A stretch of DNA of 64,000 bases from Lactiplantibacillus nangangensis (GCF_005405065.1 NZ_BJDI01000002.1:186001-250000), one strand, 5' to 3'. Counted from the stretch's first letter, positions 8,991 through 19,881 are shown. Program-made: numbers and translations. The notes: generated by a model from the letters alone, not told the origin.

Positions 8991-10037
8991 ATGGTAAAAA
9001 TTGCAATTGATGCAATGGGCGGCGACTATGCTCCCGAAGCAGTCATTGAAGGCGTAGAACAAGCCCGTGACTTATTTGAAGATACGGTATTCTTACTGTA
9101 TGGGAAGCGGGACGTCATTAATCAACATCTTAAAAATCGGGATCGAATTCAAGTCATCAATGCCGATGAAGTGATCACGATGGAAGACGAACCCGTGCGA
9201 GCCGTTCGGCGTAAGAAAAACTCCTCAATCGTGATGGCTGCAACGGCGGTCAAAGATGGCGAAGCTGATGCTTTCTTTTCTGCTGGTAATTCTGGGGCCG
9301 TTTTAGCTGCGGGCCTTTTCATCGTTGGTCGGATTAAAGGTATCGACCGGCCAGGCTTAGTCACGGCGTTGCCCGTGGTTCGTAATGCCAACCAGTCTAA
9401 TTTTGTGATGATGGATATTGGGGCAAATGCGGACAGCAAGCCTGTCAATTTGCAACAATATGCGGTTTTGGGGACATATTATGCAGAACGCATGATGCAA
9501 GCCAAGTCACCCCGGGTTGCTTTACTCAACAATGGGACTGAAGACGATAAGGGAAATAAAGTACACAAGGCCGCCTTTGAATTGCTACAACAAACCGCTG
9601 ACATTAACTTTATCGGGAATGTCGAATCGCGGGACTTGTTAAATGGGGTCGCAGATGTGGTCGTCACGGACGGCTTCACCGGTAATGCCGTTTTGAAGAG
9701 TATCGAAGGGACGGCTCGCTCAATGCTCGGTTTGGTCAAGGACGCGGTTTATAATACTGGTGTTAGTGGTAAATTGGGTGGCTTGCTGCTTAAAAATGGC
9801 TTTAATCAAATTCGCTCACAAATGGACTATTCACAATATGGTGGTGCGGTGTTACTCGGCTTGAAGGCCCCAGTTGTTAAGACTCATGGCTCTAGCAAAG
9901 CGCCAACGGTCGTTAATACGATTCGCCAAATTCGCCAAATGGTGGCGACCGATATCGTGCCCGGAGTAGCGGCTTACTATGCGAACCAGCAAGCAAATCA
10001 ACAGGCGAGTGTAGACAAGTCCGTCGAAAACGATTAA
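8991..10037 (+). CDS. plsX: Phosphate acyltransferase PlsX
   Basis: A 348-residue enzyme that converts acyl-ACP to acyl-phosphate, the donor for PlsY in phosphatidic acid synthesis. The N-terminus IAIDAMGGDYAPEAVIEG and the segments FFSAGNSGAV and VVTDGFTGNAVLKS are typical. It sits directly before acpP, so the enzyme and its carrier protein are made together. The C-terminal Gln/Ala tail is variable sequence. Confidence 0.96.
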   Translation: MVKIAIDAMGGDYAPEAVIEGVEQARDLFEDTVFLLYGKRDVINQHLKNRDRIQVINADEVITMEDEPVRAVRRKKNSSIVMAATAVKDGEADAFFSAGNSGAVLAAGLFIVGRIKGIDRPGLVTALPVVRNANQSNFVMMDIGANADSKPVNLQQYAVLGTYYAERMMQAKSPRVALLNNGTEDDKGNKVHKAAFELLQQTADINFIGNVESRDLLNGVADVVVTDGFTGNAVLKSIEGTARSMLGLVKDAVYNTGVSGKLGGLLLKNGFNQIRSQMDYSQYGGAVLLGLKAPVVKTHGSSKAPTVVNTIRQIRQMVATDIVPGVAAYYANQQANQQASVDKSVEND

Positions 10038-10075
10038 AATACTTTAGTGAATTCAAGTTAGTGAGGAGTAGTTGC

Positions 10076-10321
10076 ATGACAAAAGAAGAAATCTTCAATA
10101 AAATTGCGGCCATTATTGCGGACCGTTTTGAAGTTGAACAAAGTACTGTAACCAATGAAATGAATCTGCAAAAAGATTTGGATGCTGATTCAATCGATTT
10201 TGTCGAGTTCGTCTTAGAACTTGAAGATACGTTTGGCAGTGAAATCTCCGATGAAGATGCTGAAAAGTTGAATACTGTCGGCGAAGTTGTCGATTACGTT
10301 GCAGCTAACCAAACAAAATAG
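10076..10321 (+). CDS. acpP: Acyl carrier protein
   Basis: An 81-residue acidic helical protein that carries acyl chains on a phosphopantetheine arm. The attachment site is Ser39 in DLDADSIDF (DSI rather than the common DSL). ATG 10076 is chosen because GAGGAG lies just upstream; an in-frame GTG at 10061 would overlap that site. It is closely coupled to plsX and followed by a terminator. Confidence 0.95.
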   Translation: MTKEEIFNKIAAIIADRFEVEQSTVTNEMNLQKDLDADSIDFVEFVLELEDTFGSEISDEDAEKLNTVGEVVDYVAANQTK

Positions 10322-10348
10322 CACTTAGTTTTCAAAACTGAGCGACTA

Positions 10349-10386
10349 AATTAAAAAGCAGGCCAAACTGGTCTGCTTTTTAATTA
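10349..10386 (+). terminator. Terminator after acpP
   Basis: AATTAAAAAGCAGGCC pairs with GGTCTGCTTTTTAATT (one G-U) around AAACT. The A-rich ascending arm could let it act in both directions. A TATAAT-type promoter for rnc follows near 10428. Confidence 0.85.
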
Positions 10387-10476
10387 CCGTCATTAACAAA
10401 AAATTGTTAATCACTAGCTAACCATAGTATAATAGTTTAACGTATCGGGTTTTACCAAAAAGAAAGGATGTCAACT

Positions 10477-11172
10477 ATGATAACCGAGTTAGCAGCAATG
10501 TTAGAGGAACGTTTTGGGATTACTTTTAAGAATCCTGAGCTATTAGCAGAAGCGTTCACCCAAGCGTCATATGTCAACGAACACCAAGATCAAAAATTGA
10601 AGTACTATGAACGAGTCGAATTTTTGGGGGATGCCGTCTTAGAATTAGCGGTTTCTGAGTATTTATACAAACGTTATAAAGACATGCCCCAAGGCAAGTT
10701 GACTCGCCTGCGAGCGGCAATGGTCTGTGAAGATAGTTTTGCCAGCTTCGCGCGTGAGTGTGACTTTCCACAGTATATTCGCTTAGGTAAAGGCGAACAA
10801 AAAGCCAAAGCCTGGGAACGAGATTCCTTACTTTGTGATATTTTTGAATCATTCGTTGGGGCGCTATATTTAGATCAAGGCCGCGAACCAGTCTTGAAAT
10901 TCATCCATCAGGTGATTTTTCCTAAGTTGGATGAAGGCCGCTTTGACGGTGTCTTTGATTATAAAACGACGTTACAGGAATATTTGCAACAAGCTGGTGA
11001 TGTCGAGATTGATTACGAACTTGTTGAACAAGATGGGCCAGCCAACGAACGGTCGTATGAAATTGCGGTTTCAGCGAACGGGCGCAAGATTGGTGAAGGT
11101 CGCGGCCACTCCAAAAAAGAAGCCGAACAAAGTGCCGCTCGTCAAGCGTATACGCAATTGCAACAAAAATAG
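10477..11172 (+). CDS. rnc: Ribonuclease III
   Basis: A 231-residue double-strand-specific endoribonuclease for rRNA processing and antisense RNA decay. The catalytic signature ERVEFLGDAVLELAV and a C-terminal dsRNA-binding domain (TTLQEYLQQ to SKKEAEQSAA) are clear. ATG 10477 is preferred to the in-frame ATG 10468, because AGAAAGG directly abuts the latter and is well spaced for the former. smc and ftsY follow, the conserved rnc-smc-ftsY order. Confidence 0.96.
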   Translation: MITELAAMLEERFGITFKNPELLAEAFTQASYVNEHQDQKLKYYERVEFLGDAVLELAVSEYLYKRYKDMPQGKLTRLRAAMVCEDSFASFARECDFPQYIRLGKGEQKAKAWERDSLLCDIFESFVGALYLDQGREPVLKFIHQVIFPKLDEGRFDGVFDYKTTLQEYLQQAGDVEIDYELVEQDGPANERSYEIAVSANGRKIGEGRGHSKKEAEQSAARQAYTQLQQK

Positions 11173-11247
11173 CGTCTATTGCTACTGCCTTAAATTTTAG
11201 AAGCTTTAGAAAAATAACGATTAATAATTACAGGAAGTTTGTGTCGA

Positions 11248-14200
11248 ATGCAACTTAAATCATTAGAAATCAGCGGTTTTAAGTCTTTTGCCGATAAAAC
11301 AAAAATTGATTTTCAAGCCGGAATGACTGGCATTGTTGGCCCAAACGGTAGCGGTAAGAGTAATATCATTGAAGCGATTCGCTGGGTCTTAGGTGAACAA
11401 GCGGTTAAAAGTTTACGGGGCACTAAGATGACGGATGTTATTTTCGCGGGCTCAGATCATCGTAAACGTCTCAATATGGCCAAGGTCACTATTACCTTTG
11501 ATAACAGTGACCACTTTTTGCCCCTAGATTATGCGGAAGTCAGCATTACGCGGAAGTTATTTCGCAATGGGGACAGTGAGTATCTGATCAATAATCAGGC
11601 CTGCCGCTTAAAAGATATTACGAATTTAATGATTGATACGGGTCTGGGTAAGGATTCATTTTCAGTGATTTCGCAGGGGCGGGTCGAAGCCGTCTTCAAC
11701 GCTAAGCCGGAAGAACGACGGAGCATCATTGAGGATGTTGCCGGTGTTTTGAAGTACAAAAAAGATAAACAGACCACCGAGGCACGCTTGGCAGACACGA
11801 CGGATAACCTCAATCGGATCACTGATATTATTGCGGAACTCGATCAACAACGTGGTCCATTAGAAGAACAAGCTAGTTTGGCTCACGATTATCAGGATCA
11901 AAAACAGAAATATGATTATTTAGACCGCTCGCGCCTAGTACAAAAGGTGACGATTGCGCACAATCAATTGGTCAAAGTTAATCAGCAATTAGGCCAAGCA
12001 AAGGGTTTAGTACAACGTTATCAGGAACAAGTTGACGCTGGGGCGACACAGTTGGCCCAACTGAAAAGTGACCAAGCAGCGGCTCTACAAACAAAAGACG
12101 ACTTGGCTGCCAAAAATCTCGAGTTGACTAAAACGATTGAAAATACGCAAGGTCAACAAGGGGTCGATGCGGAACGGCGCCAAAATCAGCAAGCGACACA
12201 GGAACGCTTAACGACGGCGTTAGCGACTGCTAAAGACGCGGTCGCTACCTTGACGGCTCAAAAGCAGCAGTTAACGGTTAAACTTGCGGATCAACAGCAA
12301 CAGCTTAAAACCTTGCGGGCAAACGTCCAAAAACTGACGACGGCAACTAGTGAGGCTGGCCGGCAACAATTAGCGGACCAGTTGGAGCAAGTACGCGCGG
12401 CTTTCGTTGATGAAAAGCAAGTTGAGGCATCGTTGAAAAATGAAGCTAAAAATTTGGTGAAACAACACCAACAAGCTGGTTCACAAACTGACGCGACCAC
12501 GCAACGGTTGTCAGCGGCGCAAGCTGAGTTGGCACAGGCTAAGACGACAGTTGATACTGAGAATTATCAGTTGAGCGAGTTGAAGAACCAAGTGACGGCG
12601 CAGACCCAATTGTTAGCCAAACAACGGGCTGACTACCGAGCCAATGCGACTAAGTATGACGACCAGCAACACAATTATTATGCGGCGTTAGGCTTACGTG
12701 AAAAAGCTAAGTCACAGTTAGAGACGTTACAGTCGGCTCAAGAACGGTATACAAGCTTCTATGCTGGTGTTCGAGCGGCTTTGGAGCATCGGCAACAATT
12801 TCCAGGTGTCGCCGGCGCTGTTTCTGAACTGTTAACGATTCCGGCTAACTATACGAAAGCAGTCGAAATTGCGCTTGGTGGTCAAGTTCAAAACTTGGTT
12901 TGTGATACGCAACAAACGGCCAAAGCAGTCGTGGCTTTCTTAAAGCAACACCACGCTGGTCGAGCGACCTTTTTACCCGTTGAACGGATTGAAGCGCGTC
13001 AACTACCCGTTGCAACAGCACAAGCATTGCAACAGCAAGCTGGGGTTCTGGGTGTCGCAAGTGAGCTTGTGACTTGTGCGCAGCCGTATGTCGCCATTAA
13101 ACGTTATCTACTCGGGACAACGGTGATCGTGGATACGTTAGACCACGCGTTGGCCATTTCGCGGACACGACGTTTTCGTTGTAAATTAGTGACGATTGAC
13201 GGTGAAACGATTGCGGCCAGTGGGGCGATTACCGGTGGTGCCACCATGCATGGTGACCGGGGTGTGCTTCAACAGCAGCAACGCACGGAACAATTAGCGG
13301 CGGATGTCGAAAAAATGAACGCGGCTTTAAAAGCCAGTGAAGAACAGTTAAAAGCAACTAAGACTGCTACTGATGACTTGACCACGGCTGGTGAAGCCAG
13401 TCAGCAAAAGTTGAGTGATCTAAAGGATCAGGCTAGCCAAGCACAAGCAAAATTACAAACTGCGCAAGCGGCTTTGACGCAACTCTCACGGCAAGTTAAA
13501 GCATTGACTTACGAGCAGTCACAGCACGCTGACGAAGATAGCAGCTATGAGGCTCAGGTGGCACGTAACCAGCAAGCAACGGCTGAAAATCAGGCCAAGT
13601 TGGCTGATTATATGCAGCAAATGGCCACCATTCAGCAACAACAAGCGGACTACACGGCTTATCAACAACAGCAAGCTGGTGAGCTACGAGCGCAACGTGA
13701 TCAAGTGCTCGTGCTTCAAGAGCATGCCAAGCAAACGCAAGCACAGCTGACGCAGACGGACCAACAATTGAGGTCGCAACAAGCAGCGCAAACTCAGACC
13801 GAAAACGAGTTACAAACGGTTCAAAAAACGTTGGTTAATCAGCAGTTATCCGTCAAAGAACGGACGACGATCCTAGCGAAAGCCAAAGCTACCCAAGCGG
13901 AAGTTGTCGCTAAACAAACCACGGTGCAGGCTAAACTGACACAAGCCAATGATGCCTTAGCCGATTTGACGACTGTTCAAACGCGGACGCAACAACTGTT
14001 AGCGGCCGCGACAGATGATTATCGTCGCTTAGAATTAAGTCAAACTAAATTGACGGGTGAAGTTGACCACGCGACGGCTGATTTGAGTGAAAAGTACAGC
14101 CTCACTTTAGCCGCGGCCCAAGCCGATATCAGTGACTTAGCATTATCAGAACTCGAAGAACAATTAAAATTATTGAAGCGTGGTCTGGACGAAATTGGGA

Positions 14201-14817
14201 CGGTCAACTTAGGCGCGATTCAAGCCTTCGACGAATTGGCCGAGCGTGATGATTTCTTGACCAAGCAGGCGGATGATTTGAAACGGTCGAAGGCGGATCT
14301 GTTACAGACGATGGCCGATTTGGACGAAACGGTCGTGACTCGTTTTAAGACCGCTTTTGATCAAGTTGCGACCGAATTTAGTGCGATTTTTGTGCAAATG
14401 TTCGGTGGCGGCAAGGCTGAGCTGATTCTCACGGATCCAGAGCACCTGTTGACTAGTGGCGTCGACATCATGGCGCAGCCACCTGGCAAAAAGTTCCAGC
14501 GGTTGAGTTTGTTATCCGGTGGGGAACGGGCCTTGACAGCGATTACGTTGCTATTTGCTATTTTGGCAGTTCGGCCGGTGCCATTCAGTATTTTGGACGA
14601 GGCGGAAGCTGCTTTGGATGACGCCAACGTCGATCGTTTTAGCCAATATTTGCAGGATTTCCAGACGGGAACCCAGTTTGTGATCATCACGCACCGGAAA
14701 GGGACCATGATGCACGCCAACGTATTATACGGCGTGACAATGGAAGAATCCGGTGTTTCGAAGATGGTCTCAGTTTCGTTAGATGACTTGAAAGCTAGTT
14801 CGAAACTCAAAAATTAA
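11248..14817 (+). CDS. smc: Chromosome partition protein SMC
   Basis: A 1189-residue condensin ATPase. The Walker A GPNGSGKS is at about 31-38. Two long Gln/Ala-rich coiled coils flank a hinge at about 510-670 ([11 protein letters not shown] to [14 protein letters not shown]). The C-terminal head has [11 protein letters not shown] and the Walker [17 protein letters not shown] 11248 is used; an in-frame TTG lies at 11239. The coil is unusually rich in Gln, a compositional trait rather than a motif. ScpA/ScpB partners are not in this window. Confidence 0.96.
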   Translation: MQLKSLEISGFKSFADKTKIDFQAGMTGIVGPNGSGKSNIIEAIRWVLGEQAVKSLRGTKMTDVIFAGSDHRKRLNMAKVTITFDNSDHFLPLDYAEVSITRKLFRNGDSEYLINNQACRLKDITNLMIDTGLGKDSFSVISQGRVEAVFNAKPEERRSIIEDVAGVLKYKKDKQTTEARLADTTDNLNRITDIIAELDQQRGPLEEQASLAHDYQDQKQKYDYLDRSRLVQKVTIAHNQLVKVNQQLGQAKGLVQRYQEQVDAGATQLAQLKSDQAAALQTKDDLAAKNLELTKTIENTQGQQGVDAERRQNQQATQERLTTALATAKDAVATLTAQKQQLTVKLADQQQQLKTLRANVQKLTTATSEAGRQQLADQLEQVRAAFVDEKQVEASLKNEAKNLVKQHQQAGSQTDATTQRLSAAQAELAQAKTTVDTENYQLSELKNQVTAQTQLLAKQRADYRANATKYDDQQHNYYAALGLREKAKSQLETLQSAQERYTSFYAGVRAALEHRQQFPGVAGAVSELLTIPANYTKAVEIALGGQVQNLVCDTQQTAKAVVAFLKQHHAGRATFLPVERIEARQLPVATAQALQQQAGVLGVASELVTCAQPYVAIKRYLLGTTVIVDTLDHALAISRTRRFRCKLVTIDGETIAASGAITGGATMHGDRGVLQQQQRTEQLAADVEKMNAALKASEEQLKATKTATDDLTTAGEASQQKLSDLKDQASQAQAKLQTAQAALTQLSRQVKALTYEQSQHADEDSSYEAQVARNQQATAENQAKLADYMQQMATIQQQQADYTAYQQQQAGELRAQRDQVLVLQEHAKQTQAQLTQTDQQLRSQQAAQTQTENELQTVQKTLVNQQLSVKERTTILAKAKATQAEVVAKQTTVQAKLTQANDALADLTTVQTRTQQLLAAATDDYRRLELSQTKLTGEVDHATADLSEKYSLTLAAAQADISDLALSELEEQLKLLKRGLDEIGTVNLGAIQAFDELAERDDFLTKQADDLKRSKADLLQTMADLDETVVTRFKTAFDQVATEFSAIFVQMFGGGKAELILTDPEHLLTSGVDIMAQPPGKKFQRLSLLSGGERALTAITLLFAILAVRPVPFSILDEAEAALDDANVDRFSQYLQDFQTGTQFVIITHRKGTMMHANVLYGVTMEESGVSKMVSVSLDDLKASSKLKN

Positions 14818-14837
14818 TCTAAAGGGGAGTATTAAAG

Positions 14838-16223
14838 ATGGGATTATTTAGTCGCCTCAAGAAAGCATTTAGTTTACCAGAATCCGCCGACTCACAAGCG
14901 ACCTCGGCTGCCAGTGATGCGGCTGACAGTACGGCCAGCCAAGCTGAAACAGCCACTAGTAGTGCTAATACCGTAGTCAGTAGCACTGTTGCGGCGGTAA
15001 CTGACAGTTCAGCTGCGAGTTCTGAAGCCCCGGTGGCATCCGAAGCCCCTGCGATTTCAGAGACACCCGTTGCCAACGAAAGTGAGTCATCAGCACCCGT
15101 TAGCGCTGAATCGACAGCGCCAGCAACTGTGACGTCAGCTGCCGTGACCGCTAGTGCTGCTGAATCAGCGACAAGTGTGGCTACTGAAACGAGTGCTGTT
15201 GCTGAATCAATGGCGCCAGAGTCTTCAGTTGCCAACGAGACGGTCGACTCAGCTGCATCGACAGCACCAGCAGCAGACGCAGAACCAACGGAAGCGGAGC
15301 GTTATGACGAAGGGTTGAAAAAGTCTCGGAAAACTTTCGGGGATCGCATCAATGCCTTCCTCGCCAACTTCCGTCACGTTGATGAAGGGTTCTTCGATGA
15401 ACTTGAAGATACGCTGATCGAATCGGATGTCGGCTATGAAACGGCGATGCGGATCAGTGATGAATTGCGAGATGAAGCCAAACTCCAAAACGCGAAAAGT
15501 AAAAAAGAACTTTCCAGTGTGATCGTTGAAAAGCTCGTTGATATGTATGGCGAAGCTGGTCGTGGCGAGGATAATTCAATCCACTTAGCCAAATCTGGCC
15601 CGACGGTTATTTTATTTGTCGGCGTCAATGGTGCCGGTAAAACGACGACGATTGGTAAAATGGCGAACATGTACAAGCAGCAAGGTAAGAAAGTTTTACT
15701 AGCGGCTTGTGACACGTTCCGGGCTGGGGCCATTCAACAACTCCAAGTTTGGGGTGAACGGGATGGCGTTGACGTTGTCGCAGGGCCTGAAAAGAGTGAT
15801 CCTGCTTCGGTTTGTTTTGATGCAGTCAAAAAGGCCAAGGCGGAAGATTACGATATTTTATTCGTCGACACGGCTGGCCGGTTACAAAATAAGGTTAACT
15901 TGATGAACGAACTGGAAAAAATCAAACGGGTCATTACGCGTGAGATTCCAGCGGCGCCCCAAGAAGTCTTGTTAGTCTTAGACGCAACCACCGGTCAAAA
16001 TGCGTTGAACCAAGCAAAATTGTTCAAACAGTCGACGGCGGTGACCGGAATCGTCCTGACAAAACTAGATGGGACTGCCCGTGGTGGGATTGTCCTAGCC
16101 ATTCGAAACGAGCTGCACTTAGCGGTGAAGTATGTGGGTCTAGGCGAAAAAGTGACCGATTTGCGGCCATTTAATGCGAACGACTTTGTTTATGGTTTAT
16201 TTAAAGATGTGATTGCCGGTTAA
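14838..16223 (+). CDS. ftsY: Signal recognition particle receptor FtsY
   Basis: A 461-residue SRP GTPase that receives SRP-ribosome complexes at the membrane. Residues about 15-150 are a low-complexity Ala/Ser/Thr/Glu linker. The NG domain follows, with [10 protein letters not shown] (about 262), DTAGR (about 344) and TKLDG (about 408). The linker is much longer than in Bacillus subtilis FtsY and looks disordered. The gene starts 20 bases after smc with AAAGGGGAG upstream. Confidence 0.95.
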   Translation: MGLFSRLKKAFSLPESADSQATSAASDAADSTASQAETATSSANTVVSSTVAAVTDSSAASSEAPVASEAPAISETPVANESESSAPVSAESTAPATVTSAAVTASAAESATSVATETSAVAESMAPESSVANETVDSAASTAPAADAEPTEAERYDEGLKKSRKTFGDRINAFLANFRHVDEGFFDELEDTLIESDVGYETAMRISDELRDEAKLQNAKSKKELSSVIVEKLVDMYGEAGRGEDNSIHLAKSGPTVILFVGVNGAGKTTTIGKMANMYKQQGKKVLLAACDTFRAGAIQQLQVWGERDGVDVVAGPEKSDPASVCFDAVKKAKAEDYDILFVDTAGRLQNKVNLMNELEKIKRVITREIPAAPQEVLLVLDATTGQNALNQAKLFKQSTAVTGIVLTKLDGTARGGIVLAIRNELHLAVKYVGLGEKVTDLRPFNANDFVYGLFKDVIAG

Positions 16224-16231
16224 CGGTATTG

Positions 16232-16272
16232 AGAACGGTTTTTCGGTCAGCGGAAGATCGTTCTTCTTTTTT
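16232..16272 (+). terminator. Terminator after ftsY
   Basis: A 14-pair stem (AGAACGGTTTTTCG / CGGAAGATCGTTCT, the three non-Watson-Crick positions all G-U in plus-strand RNA) is followed by a T-rich tract. Confidence 0.8.
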
Positions 16273-16367
16273 GCTTGAAACTAACGGCTGAGAGTTGACG
16301 TTTCAAGCAAAAATCGGTAATCTAAGTTAGTGTGCAATTAGTTATTTTGTCCCCAAAGGAGCGTCCC

Positions 16368-16715
16368 ATGGAAATTGAAAAAAATTACCGCATCAATTCT
16401 TTATTTGAATTCTACGAACCACTGCTGACCAATAAGCAAAAGTCTTATATTCAGCTGTATTACGGTGATGATTATTCCTTAGGGGAAATTGCCGAAGAAT
16501 TTTCGGTCTCGCGCCAGGCGGTGTACGATAATATCAAACGCACAGAAAAGATTCTCGAAGGTTACGAAGCTAAATTGCATTTATATCAAGCATTTGTGGA
16601 ACGTAATCATGAGGTCGACGCGATTTCGGCGTATATCAAGCAGCACTATCACGGTGATGCGACGTTAATTAAAATGATTCAACAACTAGTCAACTTAGAA
16701 GCTGACTCAGAATAA
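16368..16715 (+). CDS. ylxM: YlxM family DNA-binding protein
   Basis: A 115-residue protein, nearly always encoded just before ffh and thought to modulate SRP. It has a sigma-70 region-4-like helix-turn-helix ([20 protein letters not shown]). ATG 16368 follows AAAGGAG at normal spacing; the frame is open upstream to 16332 without a better start. It lies 23 bases before ffh. Confidence 0.9.
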   Translation: MEIEKNYRINSLFEFYEPLLTNKQKSYIQLYYGDDYSLGEIAEEFSVSRQAVYDNIKRTEKILEGYEAKLHLYQAFVERNHEVDAISAYIKQHYHGDATLIKMIQQLVNLEADSE

Positions 16716-16738
16716 AAATGAAGGTTAGGTGAACACTG

Positions 16739-18193
16739 ATGGCATTTGAAGGCCTAACAGAACGTTTACAAAAAGCAATGACCAATCTCCGACGGAAAGG
16801 GAAAGTTTCCGAAAGTGATTTAAGAGACACCATGCGTGAAATTCGTCTGGCGTTATTAGAAGCCGACGTTAACTTTACCGTTGTCAAAGATTTCGTCAAA
16901 ACGGTGCGGGAACGTGCTTTGGGGGCAAAAGTCCTCGAAGGGTTAAATCCAGCCCAACAAATTGTAAAGATCGTTAACGAAGAATTAACGAAGACGATGG
17001 GTGAAACGGCAGTACCGTTGAACAAATCGCCGAAGATTCCAACGGTGATCATGATGGCCGGGCTCCAAGGGGCTGGGAAAACGACGACTGTCGGGAAACT
17101 GGCGTTAAAACTCAAGAATGAACAGAATGCCCGTCCCTTAATGATTGCTGCCGACGTTTATCGGCCAGCCGCGATTCAACAATTGCAACAGGTCGGCCAG
17201 CAAATTGGCGTGCCCGTTTTTGAGATGGGGACAGATGTTGATCCAGTCGAAATCGTCCGTCAAGGGATGGCTGAAGCCGAAGCTAATCACAACGATTACG
17301 TCTTCATTGATACGGCTGGTCGTTTACAAATCGATGAACAATTGATGACTGAATTAGCCAATATCAAAGATTTAGTGCATCCTGACGAAATTCTATTAGT
17401 CATCGATGCCATGACTGGTCAAAACGCGGTCAATACGGCCGAGGGCTTTGATCAGAAGCTTGATGTCACTGGGGTCGTTTTAACGAAGTTAGATGGGGAT
17501 ACCCGTGGTGGGGCCGCCTTATCGATTCGAGCCGTGACTGGGAAACCAATCAAGTTCGTTGGTCAAGGTGAAAAGATGACCGACCTCGATGTCTTCCATC
17601 CCGACCGAATGGCTGATCGGATCTTAGGTATGGGTGACATGTTGACGCTGATTGAAAAGGCGCAACAACAGTACGATGAAAAAGAAGCCGAACAAATGAA
17701 TCGCAAGATCCAAGAAAACACGTTCGACTTCAATGACTTCTTGGATCAGTTGGATCAAGTTGACAAAATGGGGAACATGGAAGACATCATGAAGATGATT
17801 CCCGGGATGGCTAATAATCCTGCCATGAAGAATATCAACATGGATCCAAAAGATGTCGCCCACATTCGGGCCATTGTTTACTCGATGACGCCCCAAGAAA
17901 AAGCGGACCCTGATGTCTTAAATCCATCGCGGCGGCGACGGATTGCGGCTGGTTCTGGTCGGCCAATTCATGAAGTGAACCGTATGATCAAACAATTCAA
18001 TCAAACGAAAAAAATGATGAATCAAATGTCCAAAGGAAACTTTTCTGGGATGGAAGGGCTAATGGGCGGTGCCGGTGGTGGTGGCGGTCTTGGTGGCAAG
18101 ATGCAGCAAATGGCCATGAAGCGGATGGTCCGCACGACCAAAAAGAATAAAAAGAAACGTTTAGCCAAGGCAATGCGCCGTCGTAAACACTAA
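16739..18193 (+). CDS. ffh: Signal recognition particle protein Ffh
   Basis: A 484-residue SRP54 protein that binds signal peptides and SRP RNA. GTPase motifs are GLQGAGKTTT (about 107), DTAGR and TKLDGD. The Met-rich M domain contains the RNA-binding signature RRRRIAAGSG at about 397, and a Gly/Met/Lys-rich tail. It works with FtsY encoded just upstream. The SRP RNA gene is not in the window. Confidence 0.97.
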   Translation: MAFEGLTERLQKAMTNLRRKGKVSESDLRDTMREIRLALLEADVNFTVVKDFVKTVRERALGAKVLEGLNPAQQIVKIVNEELTKTMGETAVPLNKSPKIPTVIMMAGLQGAGKTTTVGKLALKLKNEQNARPLMIAADVYRPAAIQQLQQVGQQIGVPVFEMGTDVDPVEIVRQGMAEAEANHNDYVFIDTAGRLQIDEQLMTELANIKDLVHPDEILLVIDAMTGQNAVNTAEGFDQKLDVTGVVLTKLDGDTRGGAALSIRAVTGKPIKFVGQGEKMTDLDVFHPDRMADRILGMGDMLTLIEKAQQQYDEKEAEQMNRKIQENTFDFNDFLDQLDQVDKMGNMEDIMKMIPGMANNPAMKNINMDPKDVAHIRAIVYSMTPQEKADPDVLNPSRRRRIAAGSGRPIHEVNRMIKQFNQTKKMMNQMSKGNFSGMEGLMGGAGGGGGLGGKMQQMAMKRMVRTTKKNKKKRLAKAMRRRKH

Positions 18194-18228
18194 TTTGAAA
18201 CTATTTTTAGCCTGTCAAGAAAAAAACC

Positions 18229-18257
18229 TTTACAAGCTATTGATTTACTGGTATATT
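18229..18257 (+). promoter_or_regulatory. Promoter of the rpsP-khpA operon
   Basis: TTTACA, a 17-base spacer and TATATT are a close match to the vegetative sigma-A consensus. They sit about 33 bases before the rpsP start, so rpsP is transcribed separately from ffh. Confidence 0.7.
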
Positions 18258-18289
18258 ATTACCTGTTAAAGAATTCGGGAGGTGTTTAA

Positions 18290-18562
18290 ATGTCAGTCAA
18301 GATTCGTCTAAAGCGGATGGGTTCAAAGAAAAATCCATTTTACCGGATTGTTGTCGCTGATTCACGTTCACCACGTGATGGTCGTTTTATCGCCCAAGTC
18401 GGCACATACAACCCACTTACAGAACCAGCCCAAGTTAAACTTGAAGAGGAAGATATCCTCGGTTGGTTGAACAATGGTGCACAACCTTCAGATACGGTTA
18501 AGAATATCTTATCTAAAGCCGGTATCATGAAGAAGTATCATGAAGCTAAGTTCACTAAATAA
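18290..18562 (+). CDS. rpsP: 30S ribosomal protein S16
   Basis: A 90-residue protein with the S16 pattern [20 protein letters not shown] near the start and [10 protein letters not shown] after it. A GGGAGG ribosome binding site precedes ATG 18290. The rpsP-khpA-rimM-trmD-rplS order is conserved in Firmicutes; here a terminator and a 400-bp repeat split the set after khpA. Confidence 0.97.
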   Translation: MSVKIRLKRMGSKKNPFYRIVVADSRSPRDGRFIAQVGTYNPLTEPAQVKLEEEDILGWLNNGAQPSDTVKNILSKAGIMKKYHEAKFTK

Positions 18563-18579
18563 TAAAGCGGTAATAGATC

Positions 18580-18837
18580 ATGGCAGATATTAAAGCTTTA
18601 ATCAAAACGGTCGTCACACCGTTGGTTCAATATCCTGCCGATATTGCGATTGATTTCAAAGAAACCACTCGTTACTTGGAATATAACTTAACGGTTAATC
18701 CTGAGGATATCGGTCGGGTCATTGGCCGACAAGGACGCGTTGCTTCGGCAATTCGGACGATTGTGTATAGTGTCCGAGTTTCAGGACCTAAACGAGTTCG
18801 TCTTACGATCGAAGATGGACAGAAAAAAAACTCTTGA
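18580..18837 (+). CDS. khpA: KH domain RNA-binding protein KhpA (YlqC)
   Basis: An 85-residue protein that is essentially one KH domain with the GxxG loop in VIGRQGRVAS. With KhpB it binds many small RNAs and affects cell elongation in streptococci and lactobacilli. It is spaced 17 bases from rpsP. Its stop lies inside the ascending arm of the terminator. Confidence 0.92.
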   Translation: MADIKALIKTVVTPLVQYPADIAIDFKETTRYLEYNLTVNPEDIGRVIGRQGRVASAIRTIVYSVRVSGPKRVRLTIEDGQKKNS

Positions 18838-18871
18838 GCGAAGCAGTAATGTTTTGTTCGAGAGCTTTTTT
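18831..18871 (+). terminator. Terminator overlapping the khpA stop
   Basis: CTCTTGAGC pairs with GTTCGAGAG (two G-U) and is followed by CTTTTTT. The gene end and the hairpin overlap. Confidence 0.75.
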
Positions 18872-18912
18872 ATTACAAACAAAAGGTTGAAAATAACTGG
18901 TTCATCCGACTG

Positions 18913-19325
18913 TGAAGGATAGTTGATAATTGTCGCTTCCGATTGTTGTTGATAACATGCGGCCGAGGGACCGGGACAAGCCTGAGAAACGTCTTGTCCC
19001 TCGCCCGGAAGACCTGCGTAAACCGCAAGTCTCCCGGCCGGTCCGTGGTGTAAGACCGGAAAGTCGCCGGTCAAACGCCACCCACACGGCCGATGCCATC
19101 AACAACAACCTACAGCTAGCTAACTGCTTTGAGTGATTGTCAGTTATTTAGATATTTAGCGAGATCAGTCAGAATTTGTGGCTGTGTCGACAGGGATAGT
19201 CGGCGTGGCGTTGAGACACGAAAATTGATTCTGCTTGTCGGAGCTGATAATCCGTATAAGGCCATTTTAGTCATAATCAACGCTAGTATTTCATGGCAGC
19301 TTTGATACTTTCAACCTTTAATTAC
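18913..19325 (+). repeat. Dispersed structured repeat, copy B
   Basis: Homologue of 3575-3919 in the same orientation, placed between khpA and rimM. The closing stem pairs TTGTTGTTGAT (18943-18953) with ATCAACAACAA (19098-19108), where copy A has A-U pairs at three of these G-C positions. The inner hairpins GGGACAAG/CTTGTCCC, AGAC-TGCG/CGCA-GTCT and GACCGG/CCGGTC are intact, making this the best-folding copy. The 3' part is about 60 bp longer than in A and ends with ACTTTCAACCTTT. Confidence 0.8.
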
Positions 19326-19356
19326 AAAAATAATGGTCAAATATAAGGAGGATTAA

Positions 19357-19881
19357 ATGGATTATTTTCGAGTAGGTACCTTAGTTAATACCCATGGCAT
19401 TCGTGGTGAAGTGAAAGTTGTGGTCATCACCGACTTTCCTGAAAAACGATTCGTTAAAGGGGAAAAGCTGATTTTATTTAAAAACGTGGACGACACGACT
19501 GGTGGCATTCCGTTAACGATTGAAAAGGCGCGCGAACAAAAAGGGCTCTTTTTCCTGACATTTAAAGGGCTTGATAACATTAATGACGTCGAAAAGTATA
19601 AAGGCTGGACGTTAAAAGTCGCTGCCGAAGCTTTGCAGGACCTACCAGCCGGTGAATATTACTATCACCAGATTATTGGTCTTAAAGTAGTAACAACTGA
19701 AGGCGAAACAATCGGTAAAATTAAGGAAATTATGTCGCCTGGGGCTAACGATGTCTGGGTCGTCCAACGCGACCATGGGCAAGCTGATGTCCTGTTACCT
19801 AAGATTCCGCAAGTCATCAAAAAGGTTGATTTAGACGCTGGTACCGTGACGATTGAATTGATGGAAGGATTGATCGATTAA
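19357..19881 (+). CDS. rimM: Ribosome maturation factor RimM
   Basis: A 174-residue 16S rRNA-processing factor that binds S19 during 30S head assembly. The N-terminal segment [16 protein letters not shown] and the PRC-barrel region with GANDVWVV are typical. An AAGGAGG site precedes ATG 19357. It shares one base with trmD, so their translation is coupled. Confidence 0.95.
   Translation: MDYFRVGTLVNTHGIRGEVKVVVITDFPEKRFVKGEKLILFKNVDDTTGGIPLTIEKAREQKGLFFLTFKGLDNINDVEKYKGWTLKVAAEALQDLPAGEYYYHQIIGLKVVTTEGETIGKIKEIMSPGANDVWVVQRDHGQADVLLPKIPQVIKKVDLDAGTVTIELMEGLID

Noticed and set aside
14361-14810. 149-codon minus-strand frame opposite smc
   Set aside because: Antisense shadow of the conserved SMC head domain, which carries clear ATPase motifs on the plus strand.
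14819-15235. 138-codon minus-strand Ala/Val-rich frame opposite ftsY
   Set aside because: Antisense shadow of the low-complexity FtsY linker; no ribosome binding site.
18889-19345. Possible imperfect direct repeat around copy B (AAAATAACTGG / AAAATAATGG)
   Set aside because: Needs an indel and lies at uneven distances from the element ends; AT-rich sequence makes chance likely.
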